10,979 bases of DNA from an uncultured Candidatus Saccharibacteria bacterium (GTDB lineage: Bacteria; Patescibacteria; Saccharimonadia; Saccharimonadales; UBA6022): NCBI GenBank assembly GCA_946479665.1, contig CAMLGO010000021.1, positions 1 through 10,979 on the forward strand, given 5' to 3'. Both the position numbers and the translations under genes were made by a program. This document shows, in pieces, positions 1 through 6,660 of this stretch. Positions within the stretch are counted from its first letter, which is position 1. Every line of letters starts with the position of its first letter. Under the pieces are notes generated by a model. That model ran no database searches. It saw nothing but the letters and a program-made list of their open reading frames with translations, and was not told the origin of the DNA.

Positions 1-364
1 TGTTGGCTGTTCGGGCTTCAGCGTCGTCGATTGCCTTCAGGATCTTGTCGCCCACCCGCTCGCGCGAACCCAAAATCTTCAGCTTGATATTGTGCTTATC
101 AAAGATCGGCAGATCCGATGTCAGCAAGCGAAGCACAAGTCCCATCAGCCTGCTGACTTCATCTTCACTTCGCTTCCAGTTTTCGGTGCTAAATATGTAG
201 GCAGACATATACTTCACACCGGCATCAAAGGTAGCAAGTGCAACTTCATGAATCGCATTATAGCCCGCTAAATGGCCTTCGTAGGCTGGAATGCCGTGCT
301 GCTTCGCCCAGCGACGATTACCGTCGATGATGTAGCCAATATGCTGAGGAAAAGCGTCCGACAT
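1..364 (-). CDS. uppS: Undecaprenyl diphosphate synthase (cis-prenyltransferase), 3' end cut off by the window
   Basis: Makes undecaprenyl diphosphate from isopentenyl diphosphate and an allylic diphosphate; this is the lipid carrier for peptidoglycan and surface glycans, made at the cytoplasmic face of the membrane. I translated the 121 residues visible. They start MSDAFPQHIGYIIDGNRRWA, the family's first conserved block, with the catalytic Asp at residue 14, and continue through EGHLAGYNAIHE and YIFSTENWKRSEDEV (about 56-70), the second signature. The family is usually about 230-250 residues, so roughly half is present; the rest lies left of base 1. The ATG overlaps the frr stop codon by one base (TAATG), so translation is probably coupled to frr. 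frr-uppS order is common in bacteria. The identification is very secure from the motifs; only the missing C-terminus is unseen. Confidence 0.96.
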   Translation of the reverse strand, partial: MSDAFPQHIGYIIDGNRRWAKQHGIPAYEGHLAGYNAIHEVALATFDAGVKYMSAYIFSTENWKRSEDEVSRLMGLVLRLLTSDLPIFDKHNIKLKILGSRERVGDKILKAIDDAEARTAN

Positions 365-918
365 TAGATTGTAAGGATATCCTTCTCTTTAGCGCGGAAG
401 ATTGCATCTATCTCTACGTGGAACTTTGCGATTATCTCATCGATAGACTTCTCGACGCGTTTCACATCATCCTCGGATAGCTCCTTGGCATCTTTCTTGT
501 GCTTGGCGGCTTTGAAAGCGTCCTGGCGGATGTTGCGAAGTGCGATACGCGTCTCTTCAACCTTTTCGCCTGTCTGCTTTACAAGTTGCTTACGACGCTC
601 CTCGGTGAGTGGTGGCACAGGTACGCGTACGACACGGCCGTCGTCACTTGGATTAAACCCTAGCGATTGGTCGTTGCGGATGGCTGCAGCAATCGGCTGA
701 ACGTTGCTTGGGTCAAACGGCGTCACCTGAAGCATCTGCGGCTCTGGTGCGGTAATGTTAGCCACTTGATTAAGCGGCATCGGCTGGCCGTACACCTCGA
801 CACGAATACTCTCTAACATACTCGGGTGAGACCGGCCCGTACGAACCTTCTTTAGTTCTTCTTCAAAATGCGCCACGGCGCCAGTCATTTTCTCTTCATA
901 CGGTTTAGTGTCAAACAT
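364..918 (-). CDS. frr: Ribosome recycling factor (RRF)
   Basis: Together with EF-G, RRF splits post-termination 70S ribosomes in the cytoplasm. The 184-residue product has the family's normal length (about 185). It shows the N-terminal helix with LKKVRTGRSHPSMLESIRVEVYG (about 23-45), the central block around PMPLNQVANITAPEPQML and PFDPSNV, the segment NPSDDGRVVRVPVPPLTEERRKQLVK (about 89-114), and a charged helical C-terminus. The start is supported by GAGGA at 924-928, five bases upstream of ATG. It has its own extended -10 promoter, and the tsf terminator lies just upstream, so it is probably transcribed separately from rpsB-tsf. Its TAA overlaps the uppS ATG. Unlike in most bacteria, no pyrH precedes it. 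Confidence 0.97.
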   Translation of the reverse strand: MFDTKPYEEKMTGAVAHFEEELKKVRTGRSHPSMLESIRVEVYGQPMPLNQVANITAPEPQMLQVTPFDPSNVQPIAAAIRNDQSLGFNPSDDGRVVRVPVPPLTEERRKQLVKQTGEKVEETRIALRNIRQDAFKAAKHKKDAKELSEDDVKRVEKSIDEIIAKFHVEIDAIFRAKEKDILTI

Positions 919-945
919 AGGATTCCTCGCTTTTTATCTGTTCTC

Positions 946-976
946 ATTATAGCAAATAAGTAGGCCGCCGCCGCAA
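946..976 (-). promoter_or_regulatory. Promoter of frr-uppS (extended -10)
   Basis: On the minus strand a perfect TATAAT lies at 946-951, preceded by TGC at 952-954, giving an extended -10 (TGnTATAAT). A weak -35 (TTGCGG, 971-976) lies 19 bases further upstream, which is long; the TGn motif may compensate. Transcription would begin near 938-940, giving a leader of about 20 bases that contains the GAGGA ribosome-binding site of frr. The position between the tsf terminator and frr fits. No start site has been measured. Confidence 0.7.
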
Positions 977-1001
977 TAGTTATCCCCCTTTCCCTTCAAA
1001 T

Positions 1002-1035
1002 AAAAATCAGCTCGCGTTCATACGAGCTGATTTTT
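1002..1035 (-). terminator. Rho-independent terminator of rpsB-tsf
   Basis: A perfect 13-bp inverted repeat: AAAAATCAGCTCG (1002-1014), an 8-base loop, and CGAGCTGATTTTT (1023-1035). Read on the minus strand it is a hairpin with a run of five T, beginning 17 bases after the tsf stop codon. Being symmetric it could also stop transcription from the other side, but no plus-strand gene points into it. It separates rpsB-tsf from frr-uppS. Confidence 0.88.
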
Positions 1036-1051
1036 ATAATGGATAGCGATC

Positions 1052-1648
1052 TTACTCGTTTACGCCAAGTTCAATACGCTTGAACTGGCTAACACGAATG
1101 TTCTCACCGCTCTTAGCAACTTGCTCTTTAATACGACCCTCGACAGTCATACTGTCATCGAGAATGTAAGCTTGACTCATGAGTACCTTGTCGGCAAAGT
1201 GCTTCTTGAGCTGACCTTCAACGATCTTTTCACGCATCTCTTCAGGCTTCTTCTGAAGATCTTCACTCGCAAGCAGTTCAGCTTTTACGCGCGCAATTTC
1301 TTCAGCCGGAATGTCTTCTTCTGAAACGTACACAGGCGCCATAGCAGCAATCTGCATAGCAATCTGGTGCGCAAGCTCCTTGAAATCGTCAAGACGAGCT
1401 ACGAAGTCAGTTTCGCAGTTTACTTCCACAACAACACCGATACGGTTTGAGTGAACATAACTATCGATGATACCTTCGCGGGTCTCACGATCGCCCTTCT
1501 TCTCAGCCTTAGTAAGGCCCTTTTGGCGCATTGCTTCAAGTGCTTTGTCGAAGTTACCGTCAGCTTCAACCAACGCAACCTTTGCGTCGGTCAAACCTAC
1601 ACCAGTAAGTTCTTTGAGCTTTTTGATATCGTCAATTGATACAGCCAT
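1052..1648 (-). CDS. tsf: Elongation factor Ts (short form)
   Basis: Nucleotide exchange factor that releases GDP from EF-Tu. The 198 residues begin with the N-terminal UBA-like module (IDDIKKLKELTGVGLTDAK, about 5-23). The signature VNCETDFVAR follows at about 76-85; its TDFV residues contact the EF-Tu nucleotide site. The length matches short EF-Ts proteins such as that of Thermus, not the ~283-residue E. coli form, so one core subdomain is missing, as is common outside Proteobacteria. A strong GAGGAG (1658-1663) lies nine bases upstream of the ATG, inside the last codons of rpsB, only three bases past whose stop this gene begins; the two are surely cotranscribed. A perfect terminator hairpin follows. 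Confidence 0.97.
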   Translation of the reverse strand: MAVSIDDIKKLKELTGVGLTDAKVALVEADGNFDKALEAMRQKGLTKAEKKGDRETREGIIDSYVHSNRIGVVVEVNCETDFVARLDDFKELAHQIAMQIAAMAPVYVSEEDIPAEEIARVKAELLASEDLQKKPEEMREKIVEGQLKKHFADKVLMSQAYILDDSMTVEGRIKEQVAKSGENIRVSQFKRIELGVNE

Positions 1649-1651
1649 GTG

Positions 1652-2371
1652 TTACTTCTCCTCTGTTTTATCAGCAACTTTTTGAGTACCGGCGCCTTCA
1701 GCAACCGCAGCAGTCGCGTAGCTCAGAAGGAGCTCAAGACCCTTGATTGCATCGTCGTTTGCAGGAATAACGTAGTCAACGAGGCTTGGATCAGCGTTGG
1801 TATCAACAATAGCTACCACAGGTACGCCAAGTGTTTTTGCTTCTTTGATTGCGTTTGCATCGGCAATCACGTCGGTCACAAATACGAGGCCTGGCTTGCC
1901 GTTAAGATCTTTGATGCCGCCGTATTTCACGTTTAGCTCATCGATTTCTTCCTGATAGCGCTGTACTTCAAGCTTGTTGTAGCGCTTTTCAAGGTCACCA
2001 CTCGCCATGCGCTTTTCAAGGTCTTTGAGCTTCTTGATCTGCTGTCCCATAGTGTCGACGTTTGTTAGCATACCACCAACCCAACGTTCAGTTACGAACG
2101 GCTGGTTAACGCTAACTGCAGCAGTCTGAACAAGCTCTTTCGCCTGCTTCTTTGTACCTACGAAAAGCACTTGCTTGCCACTTGCTGCAACTTTAGTGAT
2201 AACTGGAAGTGCTTTTTCAAGTCCTTCAACAGTCTTCGTCAAGTCAATGATGTGACTGTCTTGGCGCTTAGAGTGAATGTATGGCGCCATCTTAGGGTGC
2301 CAACGGCTCGTTTTGTGTCCAAAGTGGACACCAGCTTCGAGCAAAGCTTTAATATCTACAGCTACTGCCAT
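1652..2371 (-). CDS. rpsB: 30S ribosomal protein S2
   Basis: S2 binds late to the 30S subunit on the back side between head and body. The 239-residue protein has the usual length and all family landmarks: LLEAGVHFGHKTSRWHPKMAPYI at about 10-32, VLFVGTKKQA at about 68-77, ERWVGGMLTN at about 95-104, and VVAIVDTNADPSLVDYVIPANDDA at about 185-208. The C-terminus is short and Ala/Glu/Lys-rich. The start is fixed by AAAGGAG (2382-2388), ten bases from ATG after its GGAG. It is the first gene of an rpsB-tsf operon, with a near-consensus promoter about 90 bases upstream and a leader able to fold. S2 represses its own operon through the leader in some bacteria; whether that holds here is inference. 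Confidence 0.98.
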   Translation of the reverse strand: MAVAVDIKALLEAGVHFGHKTSRWHPKMAPYIHSKRQDSHIIDLTKTVEGLEKALPVITKVAASGKQVLFVGTKKQAKELVQTAAVSVNQPFVTERWVGGMLTNVDTMGQQIKKLKDLEKRMASGDLEKRYNKLEVQRYQEEIDELNVKYGGIKDLNGKPGLVFVTDVIADANAIKEAKTLGVPVVAIVDTNADPSLVDYVIPANDDAIKGLELLLSYATAAVAEGAGTQKVADKTEEK

Positions 2372-2379
2372 AAAGTTAG

Positions 2380-2434
2380 AACTCCTTTGTTCCTCACCCG
2401 TATCCCTGAAAGTTTCAGGAGTTATGACACGGGT
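2380..2434 (-). promoter_or_regulatory. Structured rpsB leader with possible SD-masking alternative
   Basis: In the minus-strand transcript the rpsB leader can form a long hairpin. An outer stem of nine pairs with one G-U joins ACCCGTGTC (2434-2426) to GATACGGGT (2404-2396). An inner six-pair stem joins CCTGAA (2419-2414) to TTCAGG (2410-2405) across a three-base loop. A six-base bulge, ATAACT (2425-2420), sits on the 5' side. The bulge together with the first bases of the inner stem reads AACTCCT (2423-2417). This is an exact complement of AGGAGTT (2386-2380), which contains the rpsB ribosome-binding site. The two pairings exclude each other, as expected for a translational switch. I do not recognise a named Rfam family; the function is inferred. 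Confidence 0.55.
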
Positions 2435-2461
2435 TGTGTCGTTAAATAGTGTTACCGAATC

Positions 2462-2490
2462 ATCATAACAGCTCTCGACACTCGTGTCAA
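2462..2490 (-). promoter_or_regulatory. Strong sigma70-type promoter of rpsB-tsf
   Basis: On the minus strand a perfect -35 TTGACA (2485-2490) is followed by a 17-base spacer and -10 TATGAT (2462-2467), with TGT directly before the -10 (extended -10). This is the best promoter in the window. Transcription from about 2455 gives a leader of about 84 bases before the rpsB ATG. It lies 30 bases beyond the stop codon of the upstream 669-residue gene. I see no terminator between them, so some read-through from that gene is possible. Confidence 0.85.
2477..2488. repeat. 12-bp palindrome over the rpsB -35 box
   Basis: GACACTCGTGTC is a near-perfect inverted repeat: GACAC, two central bases, GTGTC. 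Its right arm lies in the -35 hexamer of rpsB (2485-2490) and its left arm in the spacer. The same arms recur downstream in the leader as GACAC at 2426-2430 and GTGTC at 2436-2440. A repressor operator would fit this position, but a 12-base palindrome can arise by chance and no regulator is identified. Confidence 0.35.
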
Positions 2491-2520
2491 CGGGGGTGGC
2501 GATAGCACGTCATACCCGTC

Positions 2521-4530
2521 TCAACTGAGTCTACGCAGGCTATCCTCAAGTTTTTCACCGTACTGATGATTGACGGCATTATCACCTAACCTGCCTAACT
2601 TCCCGCCAATAGCCCTTAGCGGCACAACATATTCGTTCTTAAAACGATTCATACTCTCTTGTTGGATCTTGCGAATCGACTCCTCGGCAGCGTGCTCTTG
2701 CTCGCCCCTTCTGATCCCGTACTCGCCTCCTCTAAGTGCCAGCGAGGCACCGCCATTCGCCCAATCAATAGCAGGAGAGTCCATATTTAAGCGAATATCT
2801 TCGATACTCACCCGATTTGGATGGCCGTAGCCTGCGCCAGCGCCCACGTTATTCACTGCTGAGCCGTGCTCATGAAGCAGCTCACGCTGGCTGTACGTAT
2901 CCATGTCCGCCCTGATTCCATCAACTCTATCCTCGTCCTTTACGGCTCGATTGTAATTGCGCAACCTATCACTGTCGGATTGAATCTGGTACACGACCGG
3001 CACTTCAAATCCTTGCGTGTCATCCATGCGCATAATATCCGCTCCAAGAATCGGAATGTCATAGTCGGCCCCCGTATCAGGATCATCACTTGATGCCCAG
3101 AATACCCGATCAATAGAAGCTAAATCCACTCCCATGTTGTCTGATGCACCAGGCCCTATCTCTCCAACGACTGGCTCATCTTCAGAACCCACCGATGAGG
3201 CCACAACATCGCGATCGTCTTTCGCCTCAACTACAGCATATTCTAAACCACGTCCAAATGGAGCCTGCTTAACGATTTCTCCAAGGGGCACTGCGACTGT
3301 TAGTGCCTGCATACTTTCAACCGACCTATTGTTCTCCTGCGGCTGCTTATATCCAATTGGATCATACAACTCAGACCAGTGAGGTAGCCGTGCATGATCC
3401 GGTAAGTCGACAGTTGTGATAGAAACCTTATCTTGAGTATTTCGCTGCCGATGCCGGCCGCGCAGACTCCCATTCCAGCCCATGTCGTGACCATAAACCG
3501 TATTATGAAACAGCAGTTGCCCTGCGTGACGCGTCTCATTGATCGTCGACTTTCTGACGCTTCTTATCCTGGACGCTTCCTCTTCTTGGCATTGTTCTAT
3601 CGAGAGATAATATTTGGCTCGCCAAGAGACAGCGAGCATTAACTGGGCTTTCTCACGAGCGACCCGATTAATAACATCTTCGTCGAGTGTTAACTGGCCA
3701 ATGCATGGTTCGCAGTACAGCGTATCAAGCACCGTCTCGGCAAACTCATTACGCTCGTTTATTTTTTGCTCTTGATCAAGACTATTAAGTACGCGAATCG
3801 CCTCCCTGAGCTGCTCATTGGCAATAATAGAACCGCCATCGCTCACAGTCAGCACTTTTTCGATGTCATCTTTCATCGCCGTTCCCCTGATGATATCTCC
3901 TACCATTTGAAGCGCCGCCTCATGATCAGCGTAGTAACCCTTAATTGCCTCTCGAACCTCCGGGCCACGAAAATCAGACCTTTCAATACCAGCCTCTGCT
4001 AATGTTTCGGCACGCTCGAGAGCACCTTCCAGCCCCTCCTTTTTAGAGGGAATGTATTCCACGCCACGCACATTCTCAGTCATAACTGGATGCTCGCCCA
4101 GCTTTTCTATCTCACGCGCAATAATCTCGGCTACTTCTTGATGATCCGGCAGCTCCACTTGCGCTTCATGCAGACCATGCACGACTCTCGTAAGATCATC
4201 GCCATACCCCGCCTGCTCAAGCATAACGATAGGATTCTGCGCAGAGGACCACCTATCGCCTACCACCTCTAGCGCGCCTTCAATCAATACATCCTCGACC
4301 GTACTGCGAGCCTCCTCTTTTGATGTGGCCGAATCTATTGTTTCGCCAGCAATATGCACAAGTGCTTCATCTGTTGCAGCGATAGCCCCGGGCGATCCAA
4401 GCTCAAGCCCTAAACGTTCGCTTACTGCTTTTTCAACCTGAGCGATATCATCCAATGCTCTATTAAAAATCTCACTATCTGAGTGTTCACGCTCAGGTTT
4501 ATCTAATGTAATTTTTGCTAGTTCTGACAT
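2521..4530 (-). CDS. Large cytoplasmic protein of unknown function, 669 residues
   Basis: I do not recognise this protein. It has no signal peptide and no membrane segment, is strongly acidic and rich in Glu/Asp/Ala. The N-terminal ~330 residues look helical. A CxxC (CEPC) occurs at 273-276 with a further Cys at 314. From about 338 the character changes: GQLLFHNT (337-344) followed by GSLRGR (354-359) loosely resembles the H-x-T plus glycine-turn pattern of ADP-ribosyltransferase-like folds. This is a weak resemblance, not an assignment. A beta-rich stretch follows (TVAVPLGEIV, 411-420; RVFWASSDD, 475-483; VPVVYQIQS, 510-518). A basic helical segment closes the protein. GAGGG (4539-4543) lies eight bases before ATG. 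The start is 31 bases after the pilin-like gene's stop with no terminator between, so cotranscription is likely. The stop is TGA. Confidence 0.85.
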   Translation of the reverse strand: MSELAKITLDKPEREHSDSEIFNRALDDIAQVEKAVSERLGLELGSPGAIAATDEALVHIAGETIDSATSKEEARSTVEDVLIEGALEVVGDRWSSAQNPIVMLEQAGYGDDLTRVVHGLHEAQVELPDHQEVAEIIAREIEKLGEHPVMTENVRGVEYIPSKKEGLEGALERAETLAEAGIERSDFRGPEVREAIKGYYADHEAALQMVGDIIRGTAMKDDIEKVLTVSDGGSIIANEQLREAIRVLNSLDQEQKINERNEFAETVLDTLYCEPCIGQLTLDEDVINRVAREKAQLMLAVSWRAKYYLSIEQCQEEEASRIRSVRKSTINETRHAGQLLFHNTVYGHDMGWNGSLRGRHRQRNTQDKVSITTVDLPDHARLPHWSELYDPIGYKQPQENNRSVESMQALTVAVPLGEIVKQAPFGRGLEYAVVEAKDDRDVVASSVGSEDEPVVGEIGPGASDNMGVDLASIDRVFWASSDDPDTGADYDIPILGADIMRMDDTQGFEVPVVYQIQSDSDRLRNYNRAVKDEDRVDGIRADMDTYSQRELLHEHGSAVNNVGAGAGYGHPNRVSIEDIRLNMDSPAIDWANGGASLALRGGEYGIRRGEQEHAAEESIRKIQQESMNRFKNEYVVPLRAIGGKLGRLGDNAVNHQYGEKLEDSLRRLS

Positions 4531-4561
4531 ATCCTATACCCTCATGAGATGGAGACGATAA

Positions 4562-5077
4562 TTACCAGTTCGCAGCGCCTGGTGTCCAGTAGCCCCAGGC
4601 AGTGGTCGTGCGGGCAGGATCAACTAATTTAGAGTCAACGCTCGACATTTCGCTAGAAGCCATCGACCCGTTAAGACGCACCAATTTGTAGTCCGTGCCA
4701 TTTGATCGATAGATGAACGTATTGTTCCATACGTCGGTCTTTGAGCCGGTAGTGACGTCGGGGAGATCACCGGTATAATAGCCGCCGGACACAAGGCCGG
4801 GTATAAAGTTGACGCCACTCGGTGGATTATTAATTGCCGAACGGTAATACCATGCCCCACTTGTTGAAGGATAGCTACCATTCTTTGAGTAATATCGCTC
4901 AACCGCAGCATTCATGCCCTTTAGGTTCGTATCGATTGTCGCAAGGCTCGTCCTATCTTGCATAATACGATACGATGCGGTGCCAATCGTCGCAAGAATA
5001 GCGATAACAGCAATCACGACGACAAGCTCAACAATCGTAAAGCCCGCCTTTTTTACATAAGAATGTCGCCTATTCAT
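4562..5077 (-). CDS. Type IV pilin-like prepilin (GspG/PilA class)
   Basis: A 171-residue prepilin, probably a subunit of a type IV pilus or of a related competence or secretion pseudopilus. The leader MNRRHSYVKKAG is followed by the class III cleavage site G|FTIVELVVV (G12/F13), the conserved Glu at mature position 5 and one hydrophobic helix ending near LATIGTASY. After processing by a prepilin peptidase the helix anchors the subunit in the membrane. The globular part has an aromatic/Gly/Ser-rich tail, GYWTPGAANW, with no cysteine pair. An in-frame ATG four codons upstream (5087-5089) overlaps the predicted -10 box and could not be transcribed from that promoter, so I place the start at 5077. 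No Shine-Dalgarno is evident. It leads a likely operon with the 669-residue gene. The exact pilin role is not determinable from this window. Confidence 0.9.
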   Translation of the reverse strand: MNRRHSYVKKAGFTIVELVVVIAVIAILATIGTASYRIMQDRTSLATIDTNLKGMNAAVERYYSKNGSYPSTSGAWYYRSAINNPPSGVNFIPGLVSGGYYTGDLPDVTTGSKTDVWNNTFIYRSNGTDYKLVRLNGSMASSEMSSVDSKLVDPARTTTAWGYWTPGAANW

Positions 5078-5087
5078 ATCTATACCC

Positions 5088-5115
5088 ATTGTACTGCTTA
5101 TGGCTATGGTTGCAA
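5088..5115 (-). promoter_or_regulatory. Promoter of the pilin-like gene, near-leaderless
   Basis: On the minus strand TTGCAA (5110-5115), a 16-base spacer and TACAAT (5088-5093). The chosen ATG begins ten bases after the -10 box, so a start site at the usual six to eight bases leaves a leader of only about two to five bases. No ribosome-binding site is possible or visible. The -10 box itself contains the first two bases of a decoy ATG (TACAATG). Confidence 0.68.
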
Positions 5116-5138
5116 GGATATAAAGCAGCCAGCCACCT

Positions 5139-5167
5139 TTGACTTTTCACCCCAAAAGGGATACAAT
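5139..5167 (+). promoter_or_regulatory. Promoter of rpmE, near-leaderless, divergent from the pilin promoter
   Basis: TTGACT (5139-5144), a 17-base spacer and TACAAT (5162-5167). The rpmE ATG at 5178 begins ten bases after the -10 box, exactly the geometry of the divergent pilin promoter, again with TACAATGG. The two -35 boxes are separated by 23 bases, so the two RNA polymerases would bind back to back. Confidence 0.75.
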
Positions 5168-5177
5168 GGTACAGATT

Positions 5178-5504
5178 ATGAAAAGCAGTATACACCCAAC
5201 AGATTACCGCCCTGTCGTATTTAGCGACGATGTGGCCGGGTTTGCCTTTTTGACTCAGTCAACTGCGCAAACGAATGACACAGTTAAATGGGAAGATGGC
5301 AACGAGTACCCACTCGTGAAAGTCCACATCTCATCAGCATCTCACCCGTTCTTTACAGGTGAAGAGAAGATTATCGACACCGAAGGTCGTGTGGATCGCT
5401 TCAAGGCGAAGTTTGCTGCTGCCGAAGCACGCAAAGAAGCACTTGCCAGCAAAGCTAAAAAAGCAGCTGCGCAAAAAGCTAAAAAAGACGGCTCAACAAA
5501 CTAG
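5178..5504 (+). CDS. rpmE: 50S ribosomal protein L31, type B, with Lys/Ala-rich tail
   Basis: L31 bridges the central protuberance of the large subunit and the head of the small subunit. From the ATG at 5178 the 108-residue product starts [20 protein letters not shown] and carries [15 protein letters not shown] (about 54-68) and [11 protein letters not shown] (about 73-83), the type B landmarks. It has no cysteine at all, so it is the zinc-independent (type B) form. Upstream in-frame ATGs (5139, 5166) lie at or before the -10 box and are rejected. Residues after about 82 form a Lys/Ala-rich tail not found in ordinary type B proteins of about 80-90 residues. The rpmE-prfA-prmC neighbourhood matches Gram-positive genomes, where tdk often lies between; here it is absent. 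A perfect terminator follows the TAG stop. Confidence 0.94.
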   Translation: MKSSIHPTDYRPVVFSDDVAGFAFLTQSTAQTNDTVKWEDGNEYPLVKVHISSASHPFFTGEEKIIDTEGRVDRFKAKFAAAEARKEALASKAKKAAAQKAKKDGSTN

Positions 5505-5512
5505 CGTCTTTC

Positions 5513-5546
5513 AAAAAAGAGACTGCCGTTTCGCAGTCTCTTTTTT
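5513..5546 (+). terminator. Rho-independent terminator of rpmE
   Basis: A perfect 14-bp inverted repeat: AAAAAAGAGACTGC (5513-5526), a six-base loop, and GCAGTCTCTTTTTT (5533-5546), ending in six T. It starts eight bases after the rpmE stop. The extended -10 promoter of prfA begins at its last base, so the two elements abut. Confidence 0.9.
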
Positions 5547-5554
5547 GTTACAAT
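5546..5554 (+). promoter_or_regulatory. Extended -10 promoter of prfA-prmC
   Basis: TGTTACAAT: TGn followed by -10 TACAAT (5549-5554). No convincing -35 is seen, because the place it would occupy is the terminator stem. A start near 5561 would give a leader of about 29 bases. No Shine-Dalgarno sequence is visible before the prfA ATG. Confidence 0.55.
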
Positions 5555-5589
5555 AGAATTATAAACCCTCAGCTACGCAGAAAAACAAC

Positions 5590-6660
5590 ATGCCAAAGAT
5601 TAGCCTCAATATCGACGACCTAACAAAAGAGAAAGCCGAACTCGGTGATTTTCTCGCACAGCCGAATGCCTACGCCGACCCTGATTTTAGCTCTAAAAAT
5701 AAGCGCTTCACCGAACTTGAGGCTATTTTGGAAAAGGCTATTCTCCGCCAAACACTCGAGGCCCATCTCAAAGAGGCTAAAGAGCTGGCGTCTGGCGGTG
5801 ATGAACTGGCCGAGCTCGCAAAGATGGAAGTAAGCGAAACTGAAGAAAAACTCGTCCAACTTGAAGACGAACTCTTCATTATGCTTGCACCAAAAGACCC
5901 AAATGACGAGAAAAACGTTATTATTGAAATCCGTGCCGGTGCCGGTGGCGACGAAGCAAGTTTGTTTGGCGCCGAACTCTACCGCATGTACCTGCGCTAC
6001 TGTGAAACACACAACCTTAAGACTGAGCTCATTTCGGAAAGTGCCAACGATACCGGCGGCTACAAAGAAGTTGTCTTTAGTGTTAAGGGCGACGCTCCCT
6101 ACTCGCAACTGAAGTTCGAATCAGGCGTGCACCGTGTCCAGCGCGTACCAGCAACTGAGTCGCAGGGTCGCATCCACACCTCTACCGTCACTGTTGCAGT
6201 CCTTCCAGAAGCAGAAGAAACCGACATTGAGATAGCAGCTGGTGATCTGAAGATTGACGTGTATCGTGCTGGCGGACACGGCGGCCAGAGTGTCAACACG
6301 ACCGATAGCGCCGTCCGCATCACTCACCTTCCAACTGGCCTAGTAGTAACCAACCAAGACGAGAAATCGCAGATCAAGAACAAAGAGAAGGCTATGAGCG
6401 TTCTCCGTTCTCGCCTTCTTCAAGCCAAGATTGACGAAGAGCAGTCAAAGCTCGCCGCCGAACGACGCAGCCTTATCGGTAGCGGCGACCGGAGCGAAAA
6501 GATTCGCACCTACAACTTCCCACAAGACCGCATTACCGATCATCGCATTGGTTATAGCCGCAGCAATATTCCATCGGCCCTCAATGGTAGTATTGAAGAT
6601 TTAATCGAGCACCTTCAAGCCTATGAACGCGAACTCGCGGCCCAAAATGCCAGCAATTAG
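5590..6660 (+). CDS. prfA: Peptide chain release factor 1 (RF1)
   Basis: Recognises UAA and UAG in the ribosomal A site and triggers peptide release. The 356-residue length is typical. Domain 1 is an N-terminal coiled coil (about 1-100). [16 protein letters not shown] (about 111-126) opens the core. The anticodon-like tripeptide PAT (187-189) within [18 protein letters not shown] marks RF1 rather than RF2. The catalytic GGQ is at 231-233 ([20 protein letters not shown]), and [23 protein letters not shown] (about 297-319) is the usual C-terminal block. The residue before GGQ is His, where E. coli has Ala. Having RF1 fits the use of TAG as a stop here (rpmE, prfA itself). It is followed by overlapping prmC, whose product methylates the GGQ glutamine. 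Confidence 0.98.
   Translation: MPKISLNIDDLTKEKAELGDFLAQPNAYADPDFSSKNKRFTELEAILEKAILRQTLEAHLKEAKELASGGDELAELAKMEVSETEEKLVQLEDELFIMLAPKDPNDEKNVIIEIRAGAGGDEASLFGAELYRMYLRYCETHNLKTELISESANDTGGYKEVVFSVKGDAPYSQLKFESGVHRVQRVPATESQGRIHTSTVTVAVLPEAEETDIEIAAGDLKIDVYRAGGHGGQSVNTTDSAVRITHLPTGLVVTNQDEKSQIKNKEKAMSVLRSRLLQAKIDEEQSKLAAERRSLIGSGDRSEKIRTYNFPQDRITDHRIGYSRSNIPSALNGSIEDLIEHLQAYERELAAQNASN

Noticed and set aside
2491..2520. Possible terminator between the 669-residue gene and the rpsB promoter
   Set aside because: Only a weak five-base GC pairing with a long loop and no T-run.
4624..4911. A 95-codon frame inside the pilin gene in another frame of the same strand
   Set aside because: The pilin frame has clear prepilin features and its own promoter; the alternative has no motif or start signal.
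5484..5511. Inverted repeat AAAGACG / CGTCTTT around the rpmE stop
   Set aside because: Only seven pairs with a 14-base loop containing coding sequence, followed by A rather than T; the perfect hairpin just downstream is the better terminator.
5620..6108. A 162-codon open frame on the minus strand opposite prfA
   Set aside because: It lies wholly inside the secure RF1 gene, shows no recognisable domain, no ribosome-binding site and odd Phe/Cys-rich composition; it is a shadow frame.
6623..6646. Upstream ATG of prmC as the start
   Set aside because: It adds eight residues before the conserved SEWL block and deepens the overlap with prfA to 38 bases without a better ribosome-binding site; it cannot be fully excluded.
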